Shown here in pieces: positions 1 to 11,116 of a DNA stretch of 64,000 bases; position 1 is the first letter of the stretch, and each line of letters begins with the position of its first letter. Origin of the DNA: Neovahlkampfia damariscottae (Eukaryota; Heterolobosea; Selenaionea; Neovahlkampfiida; Neovahlkampfiidae). The DNA is taken from assembly GCA_016618085.1 (NCBI GenBank), contig JABLTG010000032.1:62001-126000 (forward strand), in the 5' to 3' direction. The position numbers were made by a program, and so were the translations under genes. The notes beneath the pieces were generated by a model. The model saw only the letters and a program-made list of their open reading frames with translations. It searched no databases and was not told where the DNA came from.

Positions 1-64
1 AACTAAAGATTTATTTTAATATTACGAAGAAAAATGGTTCTCATTTTGATTGTGTCATAATTAT

Positions 65-1477
65 TCAAAGTATTGATATTGAAGCAGATTTTCTGTTGGA
101 TTCTTTTTTTAAAGTTTCTTCATATTCTTTATCCATTTTTTCAATATCCAAGTCAATCAACACTTTACCATACATATCCATTGGAGTTCCATTGTCATTC
201 ATTTTACTGAATTTTTCTTTGAAATCAGAAATTTTAACATCATCAGAAAATCGTGAACAAGTTTCTAAAACACTTTTTCGTAAACCAGCAGCTCTTGATT
301 TGACAATCATTTTTCCGAATCCTTCACCTTTTCCCCATCCTCCAACATTTCCTAAAGTTACTTCTTGATAAAGTGTTTTGTTTTCGTCCAATTTTTGAAA
401 TTTCCTCAGAGTGAAATCAAACATATGCATTGCTTTTACCATTTTCTTTTTGTTGGTTCCTTTTTGAGAAAGTTCCATCTCTTCAAAAGTTCCAAATTTT
501 GAGAAGTCATCAATATAAGGTTTAAAAATGCAATACAAAGTTTTTGTTTCAGGTTCATAATGTGCAGCAAAAGCTTGAGGAAGTACTCTCATATTAAAAG
601 GAAATCCAAAAATAGCCTCCAAACAGGAAATCATATTCGTTCTTTTACATTTTTCCATTTGATTGTCCATTCCTTTTTTTTTAAAATAATCTTCCAGTTG
701 TTCAGTCGTCATATGTCCTAAACATTTCATTCCTGCTGCATTAGGATCGGACATGATGGATTCATCACACATGAAAGCTAAAATAGCTTTATGAAAAGGA
801 ACAGGTAAAGTAGATTCATATTTTGATGAATTTGTGGTATAATTTATATCTGGTAAGTAATTAGCACTGGAGAAATAAGCATTGACCCATTGATTCTTGT
901 TGGAAGATAATAAATCCCATGTGAACGAATCATCGCATAATAATTTAGCAAATTCAATATCATTATCCGTAACAACACCAGTTGTAAAGCTTGAGTCTTT
1001 ATAATCAAATTTTTTTGTGACGTATGGTGAAACAACTGTCGAATCATTTCTATAGTTTTTAATTGCTGTATCACATAATTTTGTTCTAACAAATCTATGA
1101 AAAGAATCTTGACGTAATTCTTCATAAACTGAATAAAATATTTCAGAAAAAAGTTCTTCTGGTGATGTTTCCAAAACCCATTTTTCAGTTTCTTTTTCTT
1201 GTTGTTTAAAATTTTCCAACACATAACTCTTTGTTGTATCTGACACATTTACTTCTTTTGGTGAATTATGGACCACATAATTATCTATAATTTCTTTCAC
1301 TTTTTTAATTTTTTCTGAATCTTTTTCTACTTCTTTTAGTTTTTGAAGTGCAAATAAAAAATTCAACGGGTCAGTATTTTGTTCAGTTTCCAGAAACTTT
1401 TGAAAAGCCTCTCCAACTTTCTTGTTTGTAAAAACAGCCGTGAAGTGAATTATTATTTTAGTTTTGTCAAACGTCAT
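65..1477 (-). CDS. RGS domain + START-like lipid-binding protein (copy 1)
   Basis: Intronless, 470 aa. Residues about 8-135 look like an RGS domain, the fold that speeds GTP hydrolysis by G-alpha: an N-terminal helix with a VGEAF..FLE pattern and a closing EELRQDSFHRFV helix. Residues about 190-440 look like a START/Bet v1-type lipid-binding fold, judged from a FPFNMR strand turn and a late GGW motif followed by a long helix; this is weaker. There is no signal peptide or TM segment, so it is probably cytosolic. It is a tandem paralogue of the next gene, same strand, 84 bp apart. The ATG at 1477 was chosen because a CCAATCA box (gene strand) lies about 25 nt upstream. RGS call fairly sure, START call tentative. 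Confidence 0.75.
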   Translation of the reverse strand: MTFDKTKIIIHFTAVFTNKKVGEAFQKFLETEQNTDPLNFLFALQKLKEVEKDSEKIKKVKEIIDNYVVHNSPKEVNVSDTTKSYVLENFKQQEKETEKWVLETSPEELFSEIFYSVYEELRQDSFHRFVRTKLCDTAIKNYRNDSTVVSPYVTKKFDYKDSSFTTGVVTDNDIEFAKLLCDDSFTWDLLSSNKNQWVNAYFSSANYLPDINYTTNSSKYESTLPVPFHKAILAFMCDESIMSDPNAAGMKCLGHMTTEQLEDYFKKKGMDNQMEKCKRTNMISCLEAIFGFPFNMRVLPQAFAAHYEPETKTLYCIFKPYIDDFSKFGTFEEMELSQKGTNKKKMVKAMHMFDFTLRKFQKLDENKTLYQEVTLGNVGGWGKGEGFGKMIVKSRAAGLRKSVLETCSRFSDDVKISDFKEKFSKMNDNGTPMDMYGKVLIDLDIEKMDKEYEETLKKESNRKSASISIL

Positions 1478-1561
1478 AATGAAGTGTCAAATTTGATAAT
1501 GATTGGTCCGGAAATAACAGTTTAGCTAAATAGGAAATTTTATGAGTGTTGTTTGAAATTT

Positions 1562-2947
1562 TTATTTCCACGAAGTTTTCAATGAATTTTGATATTCTTT
1601 ATCCATTTTTTCTATTTCTAAATCCAGCAACAATTTTCCGTACATGTCTGTTGGTTTGAAATTCTTATCAACAACGTTGAATTTTTCTTCAAAATCTGAA
1701 ATTTTAACATCATCAGAAAATCTTCCACAGCATTTTAATACACTTTTTCTGAGTCCCATAGCTCTTTCTTTGATCAACATTTTGCCAATTTTCTCACTGC
1801 TTACCCAACCACCCAATTGGGTGATCGTAATCTCTTGATAGATTGTTTTATGATCATCCAGATACTGAAATTTACGTACTGTAAAATCAAACATGTTCAT
1901 TGCTTTTACATTTTTTCTTTTGTTTTTACCCTTTTGCATTAAACTCATTTTTTCAAATTCACAAAATTTTGAAAAATCATCCAAATGAGGTTTAAATACA
2001 CCATAAAGACATTTCGTTTCTGGTTCATAATGTAATGATATTGCTTGTGTTATCAATCTCATATTGAATGGGAAACCAAAGACAGCTTCACAAGATGTTC
2101 TCAAAATAGACCTTTTGCATTTCTCCATTTGATGCTCTAAATTATTCTTTTTGAAATGATCAATCAAATCTTCAGTTTTAATATATTCCAAACAATTAAT
2201 CCAAGCGGCGTTTGGATCCGATAATATTGATTCATCACAAAGAAAAGTCAAAAGAGCTTTTTGAAATGAAATCGGCAATGTGCATTCATATTTGGAAGCT
2301 ATGGTTTTAATTGATAAATCAGGCAAGTAATTCAAGTCTGAATAATAAGCATTGACTAAATATTTTTGAGTTCCTGGAACGATCTCCCATGTGAAAGAAT
2401 CATCCGAAAGTAATTTTCCGAATTCAAAATCAGTATCTGTCACAATTCCGGTGGTAAAATCATCATCTTTATAATCGAATTGTTTAGTTATATATGGTGA
2501 AACAACAGTTGGATCATTTCTAAAGCTCCTAATTGCTTCATCACAAAGTTTAGTTCTTACAAATCGATGAAAAGAGTCTTGACGCAACTCTTCATAAACT
2601 GAATAATAAATCTTGAAAAATAAATCTTCAGCAGTGATATCTAATATCCATTTTTCATCATTTTGTTTTTGTTTTGTATAATTTGAAACTACAAATTCCT
2701 TTGTTGTCACAGAAATATTTACTTCATTTTTTGAGTCACTGAGGACGTACTGTTCAACTATTTTTTTCATTTTTTTTATTTTTTCAGTGTCTTTATCAAG
2801 TTCCTTCAGTTGTTGAACTTCCAGCAAAAAATGAAGAATTTCTTTGTTTTTTTCGATCTCTAAGAATTTTTCAAATGCTTCACCCACTTTTTTGTTGGTA
2901 AAAACTGAAGAAAAATGGATGGTGAACTTTTTTTTGTCGAAACTCAT
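1562..2947 (-). CDS. RGS domain + START-like lipid-binding protein (copy 2)
   Basis: Intronless, 461 aa, colinear with the preceding gene along its whole length, with the same RGS helices and EELRQDSFHRFVRTKLCD block. The C-terminal START-like part keeps the FPFNMR and GGW landmarks and the same C-terminal KMDKEY helix. Divergence is substantial, so the duplication is not recent. It presumably acts on G-alpha with a lipid or membrane input from the second domain (inference). A CCAATCA box (gene strand) lies 27 nt before the ATG. It is divergent from the DOMON-7TM-RGS gene across about 300 bp, so three RGS genes cluster here. Confidence 0.75.
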   Translation of the reverse strand: MSFDKKKFTIHFSSVFTNKKVGEAFEKFLEIEKNKEILHFLLEVQQLKELDKDTEKIKKMKKIVEQYVLSDSKNEVNISVTTKEFVVSNYTKQKQNDEKWILDITAEDLFFKIYYSVYEELRQDSFHRFVRTKLCDEAIRSFRNDPTVVSPYITKQFDYKDDDFTTGIVTDTDFEFGKLLSDDSFTWEIVPGTQKYLVNAYYSDLNYLPDLSIKTIASKYECTLPISFQKALLTFLCDESILSDPNAAWINCLEYIKTEDLIDHFKKNNLEHQMEKCKRSILRTSCEAVFGFPFNMRLITQAISLHYEPETKCLYGVFKPHLDDFSKFCEFEKMSLMQKGKNKRKNVKAMNMFDFTVRKFQYLDDHKTIYQEITITQLGGWVSSEKIGKMLIKERAMGLRKSVLKCCGRFSDDVKISDFEEKFNVVDKNFKPTDMYGKLLLDLEIEKMDKEYQNSLKTSWK

Positions 2948-3250
2948 TGTGTGAGAAAAGTTCTTTGTTTTTGATTGGATGAAAGATCTAATTTACTCCC
3001 AAATAAGAAGTGGGTAAATAACTTTTTTTCAAGAATTTTTTCAATTTTGCACAAGTAGAAATATATTAATTGGAAAAACAAAAATATCTTTCAATTTTAA
3101 AACAGGTTTGATACAATTTCAACTTTGAGGAACTTCCTTTACTTTATAAATACTGAATACTTTCAATTGAAACTGTTCAGCTGAATTAGGTGTGGTTCAT
3201 CTGTTTCGATTTGACAGGAGAATTGTTCATTGGTCAGTTAGAAGTTGTTT

Positions 3251-5081
3251 ATGAAGCACTGTCTGACCATCATTTTTGCAGTCCTGAGCCTATGGTTCAT
3301 GACTACCAAAACACAGTCCGTTGGATGTTTAATTTGGCAGAATTCATATATTCACATTGAAAAAGAAAACAAAGTAGTTCACATTTCTGTTAAAACAAAA
3401 CAAAAAAATGGATGGATCGGAATAGGAGCTTTAAAAACAAAAAATGATTTTTCAAAAGGTTCCTTTATTTTGGCAGCTTATTTACCAAACAATTTTTTGC
3501 CGTTGAAAAATCACACAATTGTTTCTAGAGAAACAAAAAAAATTTGGAACCAAAAATTTGAAGATATTTGGTTCAATCAAGTTGATGGAATAATGTCTTT
3601 CAGTTTTAAAATTAATAACACAGATTTAGCTGGAAAAAATCACTTTTTTTTAGCTTCTTATGGTCACCAGTTCCAAAACAATAGTTTATTACCAAAACAT
3701 GATAGAGTCAGTGAATATATGTTTTATGATGTTAATTCAACTCAAACATTACCAGAATGTAACATGGAAATGAATCTTCCAGGCAGGTTTACAGCTCGTC
3801 ATTGGTCAATTTTTTATTTGACTTCATTAGCAACAGTTTTTGTTATTATATTATTAGTCATTTTTAGAAATGATCAACCTTTAAAGAGTAGATTCATAGG
3901 ACCTATCGTTTTATTGATTTCAATTTATTTTAACATGTTTGGTGAATATCTTCTGGATGTGATGAATTTTGAACAAACAACGAAACTATATTGCGAAATA
4001 ACCATAATTTTATCATATTTAACAACTGAAGTTGGGTAAGTTAAATTTCAAAATTGATTTTTTCAGGTTAACCATTCCAATGATCATGTTGCTTCGGTAT
4101 TTGGTTTTGTTGAAAATCCATAACAACAAAAGGAAATTTATTGTCAAAATAAACAATAAATCTAATGAAACTAGAGAAAGATTTGAAACCAAATTCTCAA
4201 TGATTTTGAAATTTCTTTCACTTCAGTACTGTTATGTCATTTTTCCAGTTATTTGGGGATTTTTCTTTTTTATTTTGATGATTGTGATTTATGCAATCAA
4301 TGATTTTAAATGTTCGAGTGTCACTGCGGTATCTATTCGATATGGTCATTTTGGTTGTTTAGTGATTGTTGTTGTGTTGACTGGTTGTGCTATTGTTATT
4401 GATCTTATATCAAACATAAGAAATATATTGAAATATAGATGGAAGAAATATTTGTTACTTGATGATCCATTTCATTATCGTTTAGACATGATTTGGTTTG
4501 TATTTGTTGTTCCTTTGGTTCCAATTTGGGCTTTGGCACCAATCCCGTATTTATTCAAAGGAATAGTGGTGGATTTTATTCTATTGTTTACAATGTGTGG
4601 TTGTGGATTACAGGCGTTGGTGATTACAATTTTTAAAAAACTTTTTGCTCAATCTAAAAAATTCACTTCAAAAAATACATTTTTGACAATGGAGACTGTT
4701 TTGAAGAATGACAATTTATTGAAAATGTTCATCAATTTTTGTGAATTAGAATGGTCTTCAGAGAATATTTATTTCAAATTAGATGCGTTGGAATACAAAA
4801 GAACAAAAACCATTTCAGAAAGGAAAATACTGACTGAAACAATGAAAGAACGATATTTACTGTTCAGTGCATCAATTTTGGAATTGAATGTCAGAGAACA
4901 TTTTATCCATGAAGTGGTAAAGAAAATCAATTCCGAATTGTACTATGATCATCTCTTTGATGATTTAGAAATTTCAATTGATACAAATTTACTTGACACT
5001 TTGCAGAGGTTTAAATTCTCAAAACATTATGATGCTTATCTTTTGGATTTGAAGACAAAAGAACAAAGTTTGGGTTTGTAG
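3251..5081 (+). CDS. DOMON-like ectodomain, 7TM receptor, C-terminal RGS
   Basis: Exons 3251..4035 and 4067..5081 (31-nt intron GTAAGT..CAG; junction completes a Gly codon); 599 aa. A signal peptide (residues 1-23) precedes an extracellular domain of about 150 residues with a GWIGIG turn and a late DG..SFSF strand, resembling DOMON beta-sandwiches (heme or sugar binding). Seven hydrophobic helices follow from about residue 180 to 465. The C-terminal ~130 residues form an RGS domain. 7TM-RGS proteins are known in plants (AtRGS1) and several protists as receptors that silence their own G-alpha. ATG 3251 is preferred over an upstream in-frame TTG. ATTGG lies 18-22 nt upstream. The DOMON assignment is the least certain part. 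Confidence 0.78.
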
Positions 5082-5101
5082 TTGTACATAAAATAAAAAA
5101 T

Positions 5102-6376
5102 TTATTTCTTCACAAATGATGGAAGATTGACCTTCCCAAGAATGAAACGTGATTTTTTTTGTGTGACAATCCAATAGTTAAATTTATTTCCAATATAATT
5201 TTGAATACCTTTGTTGGAATAACATTTTGGTGGAAATGAAGTTTCACCAGGAACAAATGAAAAAAATTCAATTGATTCACTTGATTTAGTTTGACCAATA
5301 GATGATGCTTCCGAAAAAGATCCCATTAATCGATAATATCCTGATGTTAGAATAGCATTGGAAACAAAAGGTATTTCAATATTTCCCATAGGCAATCCAT
5401 TGCATGATTCTGTAAAACAGACCAAATCATTATTAGCATCATATATTGCAAATTGAGCTAAGAAAAAAATAAAATCAAAAAAATTACAAATATTACCAAA
5501 TCCTGGACAACTGCGAATGTGAGCACCAAATTTGATTGCCTCACAAACCTCAGATACAAAAATCATTGATCCCAATAGAAATCCTTTCCCATGAGTTGAT
5601 TCACCTTCAAATGTTTGATAATAACCAAATCTTTTGAAATTTCCATCTACTTCTTTTAATTTTTCATCAATTTTATCAATATTTGAATTTCCCTTTACTG
5701 GACTCATTTTTTCTGCATGTAGATTGATCAATTTTTTCCATTCCAATAATGTTTCAATATCATTTTCTAAATTAACTTTGTTCAAAAGTTCATCAAAATT
5801 TTCAAATTCATGAGTCAATTTCTCACCTTCTTGTATCAGACCACTCTTTTCTTTGATGTGTTTTTCAGTCAATTCTTCAATTTCTTCTTTCAATTTGGAT
5901 AATTTTATTTGATAAATCTTTTCATTTGTTTGAATTTCTTCTTTCTTTTTTTTGATTTTCAATTTCATTGTTGAGTAAATTTGTTCTGATGAAAAGTTTT
6001 GAATTTCTTTTTTGAATAATTTTACAGCATCCTCTTTTGAAATACATTCATGTGTTTTATGATCAAAAAGCACACATAATGAACAAATTTGCAAGTTATC
6101 GTCTATACAATAGAATTCGCAGTCTTTATGATGTATTTCGCAAGTCTTGGGTATTTTTTGTGATTTTTCTTGTTTTTTATGACTTCTCATCTTTTTAGCT
6201 TTATGTACAATCAAAAAACATTCGTCACAATAATAAACTTTACAATTTTCGCAAAGACAAGTTTTTGGAACTTCTTCGCAATGTTCTGTTTGATTTTAGA
6301 TTTCTTTTTATTTACCACATGCGTCTTCTTGAGTTTCATTGCTGATAGGAACGACCAACTCAGCTACTTTTGACAT
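5102..6376 (-). CDS. Tandem B-box, coiled-coil protein with C-terminal beta domain
   Basis: Three exons (6316..6376, 5497..6285, 5102..5457), 401 aa. The 30-nt first intron splits B-box 1; joining gives CEHCEEVP..CENC..CDEC followed by His. B-box 2 follows (CEIHHKDC..CSLC..H). Residues about 110-230 are a coiled coil. The C-terminus is a probable beta-sandwich. The second intron (5458..5496, 39 nt) is in frame and open, so it could be mistaken for coding; it has GTAATA..TTAG ends and encodes an implausible Phe-rich insert. TRIM-like, but with no RING. A CCAATCA box lies 32 nt upstream. Function unknown; B-box proteins usually act as ubiquitin-linked scaffolds. Confidence 0.75.
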
Positions 6377-6482
6377 CACCTGAAAAACGACTTCGCCAAA
6401 TAATTTGATTGGATAAAAAAATCTACCAATAGCAGCAAAATGAAGGATTCTCACATTTCCGAATGAATTATAACTAAATCAT

Positions 6483-8022
6483 TTATTTCAACCAAATTGG
6501 TAATTCAATTTCTTTTTCTTTGTCTAAAGTAGTTAAATCAAAGAGTGGAGAAATTTCACAAATTCCACCTTGTTCATTTTTTATTTTGAATCCTAAACTT
6601 TTCAAAAGTTGAATATTCGTAAAATATAAATCTTGACAACACGTTTCTGGAGAATCTTTTGGTGAACCAGATGAATTTTTTAAAGGAGAAAATTCATAAT
6701 TACGATCAACTAATAAAAAGGAAGGTGATTTTGAATACTTGCAAATGTCAAAATTGAACAATTCAAGTTTATAACCATTTTCTTTTTCTGGATGAACATA
6801 ATCTCCATTTTCATTAATATGACCAATTTTCTTTTTGGCAATATGGTATTCTGGTTGTTTTTTAGTGTAAGTTGCGCATTCGCTTAAAAATTCAAGCGAA
6901 AACATGAAAATTACGATATTAGCGTGATTAAAGAGTAAATCATTGTTTTGGTTCACTTTTTTAGCCATTTCTTCAGATATTTCACTGTACTCAACTACTG
7001 AAAGATTTGAATTCTTGAATGCATAAACTCCAACTTTTTCATCCCATGATCTTTTTGGAATGACTTTAGTTGAAAAATCAGATTTGTTTTTGATGCAATT
7101 TCCAATGAAAATTGGATCTAAAATCTTGATTAAAACATTATCTACGCAATATATTTGAATAAATTCAATTGAATTATCTTTCATGTGTTTTAAGACACCT
7201 TCATCTTCTAGAGCACTATACATTCCACCATTACCATTTGGTGCAAATGAAACCTAAAAATTATGTTAGTTATAAGCCATTATTACATGTGATTTTGATT
7301 CTAAAAGAATTTTTCCATTAACATCTAAGCATGGTAATTTTCCTTGTTGGAAGATGATAATTTGATCCTTTGGTATTCCAAAGAAATTCTCCTTTTCAAA
7401 ATATTGTTTTGTTTCTTCATAAGTAAAGAATGATGTCATTACATACCTTTGAAAAAATGTCAGTTTTTGAGTTTTTTCACCAAAATAATTTCTTTGTTGT
7501 TAATTTTTGGAATTTTTGAAATCTTTCGGCTTGGATTTTGAATAATGTTGAGTGTGAAGGTAAACCAATGTCATACATTCCTTTTGGTAAAGATGAACCT
7601 AATCTTGTTCCTAAAAATGATTTAGAAGTCTAAATTTGAAAAAAAACCTTGTCCACCAGCAACTAACAATAAACTTTGAAGTTTTAGATTTTTTTATTTT
7701 ATTACCCAACTTTTCCTGCTAATATTGCCTCTAAACCAATTTTTTCTATTTCTGAATGTTCTTCTTGTGTAAAGTTGAGAACATTTGCCACATTTTTATC
7801 ATTCAAAGGTTCAATTTGGAATTTTTGATTCTTATTTGAATTTAAAGTTTCCAGTGAAGTGTCAAAATAATTCTTTAACTCTTTTAAATCAACATTTTCC
7901 AAATCTGAAATTAAGTGTTTTTTTTCTTCTTCCTTCAATTCAGACCAAAATTGGAAAACTTGATGTTGGTCATTCTCTTTAAATTCTTTTTCTAATCGAA
8001 TTTTTTTTTCTTCTACTGTCAT
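6483..8022 (-). CDS. UAP1: UDP-N-acetylglucosamine pyrophosphorylase
   Basis: Five exons: 7706..8022, 7648..7673, 7481..7610, 7287..7446, 6483..7253; introns 32, 37, 34 and 33 nt; 467 aa, close to the family length. It makes UDP-GlcNAc from UTP and GlcNAc-1-phosphate in the cytosol, feeding N-glycans, GPI anchors and any chitin. Landmarks: nucleotide loop GGQGTRLG (split by an intron inside the Gly codon), PKGMYD, WYVMTS (restored by splicing), the substrate block PNGNGG, YCVDN, DP.FIG, VVEYSE and the late EFSPLKN. ATG 8022 fits the known N-terminus; a longer upstream reading frame runs through the shared promoter. It is divergent from the membrane-protein gene at 8094, sharing one ATTGG box. 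Confidence 0.93.
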
Positions 8023-8062
8023 CCTTATTTGAAAAAAGTTTGTGGAGTATTGTGGGAATTTG

Positions 8063-8067
8063 ATTGG
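8063..8067. promoter_or_regulatory. Shared ATTGG/CCAAT box of a divergent gene pair
   Basis: A single TGATTGGT box sits in the 71 bp between the ATG of UAP1 (8022, minus) and the ATG at 8094 (plus). It is 41 nt from one start and 27 nt from the other. Both genes appear to depend on this one site, supporting a core-promoter role that works in either direction. Confidence 0.6.
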
Positions 8068-8093
8068 TAGTTCATCCGGTTTTTGGAAGCGGA

Positions 8094-9226
8094 ATGGTGA
8101 CTCACATTGTGAAATTCGATAAACAAACAAAACATTTTGATACAACGTTTCCAATTTTCCTTCAAGAAAAAGGAATACCAGAGGAATTGTATCAAGAAAC
8201 ACTGGAGTTTTTTTCAAAAAAAACCTATCAAGATTTGGTTATTACCAGTCAAGAAGCCAGAAAATTCATAATTTTGGGATTGTTAACAGGTTTTTTATTC
8301 GTCATTGGAATCTTATTTTCCTTCATATTCGTCGTCCTTTTGATGATTTTACCACAATTTGCTACTGCACGTTTGATTAAATTTTTATTCACTTTTTTGA
8401 AGTATCCATTAGTGTGATTATAGCAAATTTATTTATTTTTGGTATTGTTTTGCTTTTGGGTTTCTATGCATACCAAAGTTTATCTCAATTATTTAAAATA
8501 AAGAATGAAAAATACAAACAACTTCAAGGTGAATGTTATGAAGACAGTGTATCAAAATATAAAAACTATGATGTTCAGATATTTTTCAAGATGAATTTTT
8601 CAAATTTTCCATTAGAACCCACTTTAGAGATAATATCTTTTGACACAGACACATCAACAATAATCTTCAAAAATTCGTATGATGGTTATTCACAAGTATT
8701 TGACTCAACTTTTCCGTATCATTTGGAAAATAATGGTATTAATCAAGAAGATTATGATGATATTCTTACGATCTTGAAAAGTCAGTATCCAGCTCTTTTG
8801 AAGAGAAATTGGATTGTTTATTCTGCATTGGGTATTGCAACTGGTACTTTCACAAGTGCACTGTTATTAATGGGAATATTAGCACTGGATATGTTCATGA
8901 ATCGAAGTTTTTCTTCAAGTAATTTTCCTCTATTCTAACTGATAGTTTATATTGGAATTGGTCTCACAGCATTATGGACTTTACTTGTAATCTTGATGAT
9001 GATTGGCATGGCATTTTTTTCCATCAAAATGAAAAATATAAGAAAAAGAGATTACAAAAGACTGACAAATGTGATAACTTCAAAAAGTGATCAATTATTT
9101 GAACATTTGAATATCAAGATGGAATTGACAAATGAAAAACCTGTGGATTCCATTTTTGCTTATATACCGAATCCCTGTTTAAAATTTACCACCAGAATTG
9201 TTCATCGAAAACAAATTGTTGAATAA
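8094..9226 (+). CDS. Membrane protein with an internally repeated module
   Basis: Exons 8094..8370, 8403..8918, 8946..9226; introns 32 nt (GTTTGA donor) and 27 nt (with a CTAAC branch-like site); 357 aa. It contains two homologous modules: a soluble stretch with FD.TFP..L...GI....Y, then hydrophobic helices, then a basic juxtamembrane stretch (..K..N.K YK.L / KMKNIRKRDYKRL). Four TM helices are predicted. There is no known family match and no signal peptide. The first intron was chosen because it keeps the frame and retains the second TM helix; the alternative acceptors nearby break the frame. The promoter is shared with UAP1. Function unknown. Confidence 0.68.
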
Positions 9227-9248
9227 AGGTTTTGACCAATCATTTATT

Positions 9249-10075
9249 TCATAATTTTGAACGTTTATTTAATTTACAATAATTCATAAATTCTAATACT
9301 TCTTTTGAATACTCCTCTTTATGTAACCTAAAATGTTGAACATGTTTTGATTTTTCCCATTTCTTTTTCCAAACTACAACCCTTTTTTCTTCTTGTGATA
9401 TCCATTCTTCAATAACTTCAGGACGTGTCAAAGGGTCATCAGAACTATATAAATATAATTGTGGATAATTTGTTTTTGGATCTTGTAATCTTTTGTAGAA
9501 ATTTTTATCTAATTCTTCAACATTCAGAAACAAGAAATCTAATACACAAAGAAAAGCACATGCCATATTATTAAAAATACAACTGTTGGAAGTTTGAGTT
9601 ACAGAGATGTATGCATTGTCCAAAGTGATGTGTCCAGGTGAGGAATCAAAAATTGACCCAAGCACTAATTCTGAAAATTCCTTTATAAAGTCATATTAAA
9701 ATTGATTGTTACCTTTGTCATATTGTCGACAATATAACTATATGTCAATGTGTTTCCTGAGAAAGCATGAAAAAAAACTTTTCTGTTTTTGAATTTCACA
9801 TTCTCATCCAAGAATTTTAACAACTCCTTGGCAAGACCTTCATTCCAAGAAGGAACAGCACTTTTTCAAAATTTAAAAAAATAAAATTACTGATAAGAGT
9901 CTGGTGGTGTGAAATAGCAACAATCAATTGAATTTTCTTTGTAGAAATCAGCATAAACCTTCAAATGTTTTTTCAAGCTGGAAATCCATCCTATCATAAC
10001 AACAAAAGGTAAATTTGAATTTTTTTCGTCTATTTCCGTGTAAAATTTTGTTGAACTTGTTGAGAATAGACTCAT
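9249..10075 (-). CDS. TMEM53/DUF829-like alpha/beta hydrolase-fold protein
   Basis: Exons 9891..10075, 9713..9860, 9249..9680; introns 30 and 32 nt; 254 aa. Matches TMEM53 (DUF829) block by block: a FVVMIGW strand with a nearby K..YA..Y, VFFHAFSGN (nucleophile-elbow region), GSIFDSSPG, and LYLYSSDDPLT with a late HV.H. TMEM53 proteins are nuclear-envelope or ER associated in animals; the catalytic role of the family is unsettled. Start at ATG 10075; an upstream in-frame GTG belongs to the 5' region. An ATTGG box lies about 15 nt upstream. It converges with the preceding gene, stops only 22 bp apart. Confidence 0.8.
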
Positions 10076-10225
10076 GAGTGGGATCTTCACCAATAATGAC
10101 TTCGGAAAAATAAAAAAAAAATCTCCTATTCTCCTCTTTTATCTTTTTGAATATTTTGGTTTACCGTGAATTATCATATTCAGTTTTAACAAAACAACTT
10201 TGTTCAAACAAACTTTTCAGAACTG

Positions 10226-10235
10226 ATTGGCCAAT
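10226..10235. promoter_or_regulatory. Palindromic ATTGGCCAAT box overlapping a start codon
   Basis: A perfect ATTGGCCAAT palindrome whose last two bases are the first two of the ATG at 10234 of the thioredoxin-domain gene. This is the most extreme placement of the start-proximal box in the window: the binding site and the start codon overlap, so the 5' UTR must be nearly absent or translation begins slightly downstream. Confidence 0.55.
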
Positions 10236-10975
10236 GAACAAATTGTCTTTAACGTTGGTTGTTTTATTGATAACTTCCATTCAAGTTATTTCTTCAAAAG
10301 TCTTTGTTTTAAATCATCAAAACTTCGAAAATGAAGTGTCAAATATACAAAAAACATGGTTGATTAACTTGTAATTCAAAAAAAAAAATTGAAAAATGAA
10401 GTTACTCACCTTCCTGTGGATATTGCAAAAGTTTTGAACCTGTTTTAGACAGATTATCAAATATCATCAAAGAGAAAATCAACGTTGCTAAAATTGATTG
10501 CACGGAAAAAAAAAACGAAAATGTTTGTCAAGGATTCAAAGTTGAAGAGTATCCAACCATAAAATTGTAAGATTTTTTTTTTTGATTCAAATTTCAAGTG
10601 TTCTCAATGGAAGAGTGTATGATTATAAAAAAAAAAGAAACGAGTACGATATTAAAGAGTTTATGGAAAGAGGTTTCTCATCTGAATCATCTATAGCTCT
10701 TCCAGGTCATGAAACGACATTGTAAGTATTCTAAATGTTTATTTTTCTTGTAGTGAAAAATTTAGAAACTTAGGTTTTCATTATTTTAAATTAATTCGTG
10801 TTGAATTTTGGGTTCGATTTTTTTTTACTTTTAATTTGAAAAGATTATTTATTATCAAAAGACACATTTAATATACTGGAGTATTGGAGGTGGTTCATTA
10901 ATGGGTGTTGTTATTGGAAGTTACATTGCCATGAAAATTTACAACAAGGTTGAAAAAAAAGAGAAATTAGAATAA
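10234..10975 (+). CDS. Thioredoxin-domain ER membrane protein (PDI/TMX-like)
   Basis: Five exons: 10234..10370, 10402..10566, 10599..10721, 10754..10811, 10844..10975; introns 31, 32, 32, 32 and 32 nt; 204 aa, total length in frame. Signal peptide (1-22), then a thioredoxin fold with active site CGYC (in FYSPSCGYCKSFEP, completed across intron 1) and a cis-Pro (EYPTIK). A C-terminal TM helix ends in a Lys-rich tail, as expected for an ER-retained type I protein. It likely forms or shuffles disulfides in the ER lumen. The last intron (donor GTTCGA) is the least certain junction. The stop codon lies in GAATAAATT, an AATAAA-type signal. Confidence 0.83.
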
Positions 10976-11116
10976 ATTGATTCAGAAGAAGATTCATTGA
11001 AATATTGAATCAATTATTTTCAAAATTTATCAATTTCTCCACTTCCGGAGAATTTCTTATTTTAGAAACTTCTGTTCTCTTTTTGTCCTATCAATTTCTT
11101 CAATCTCCGAAAATCG

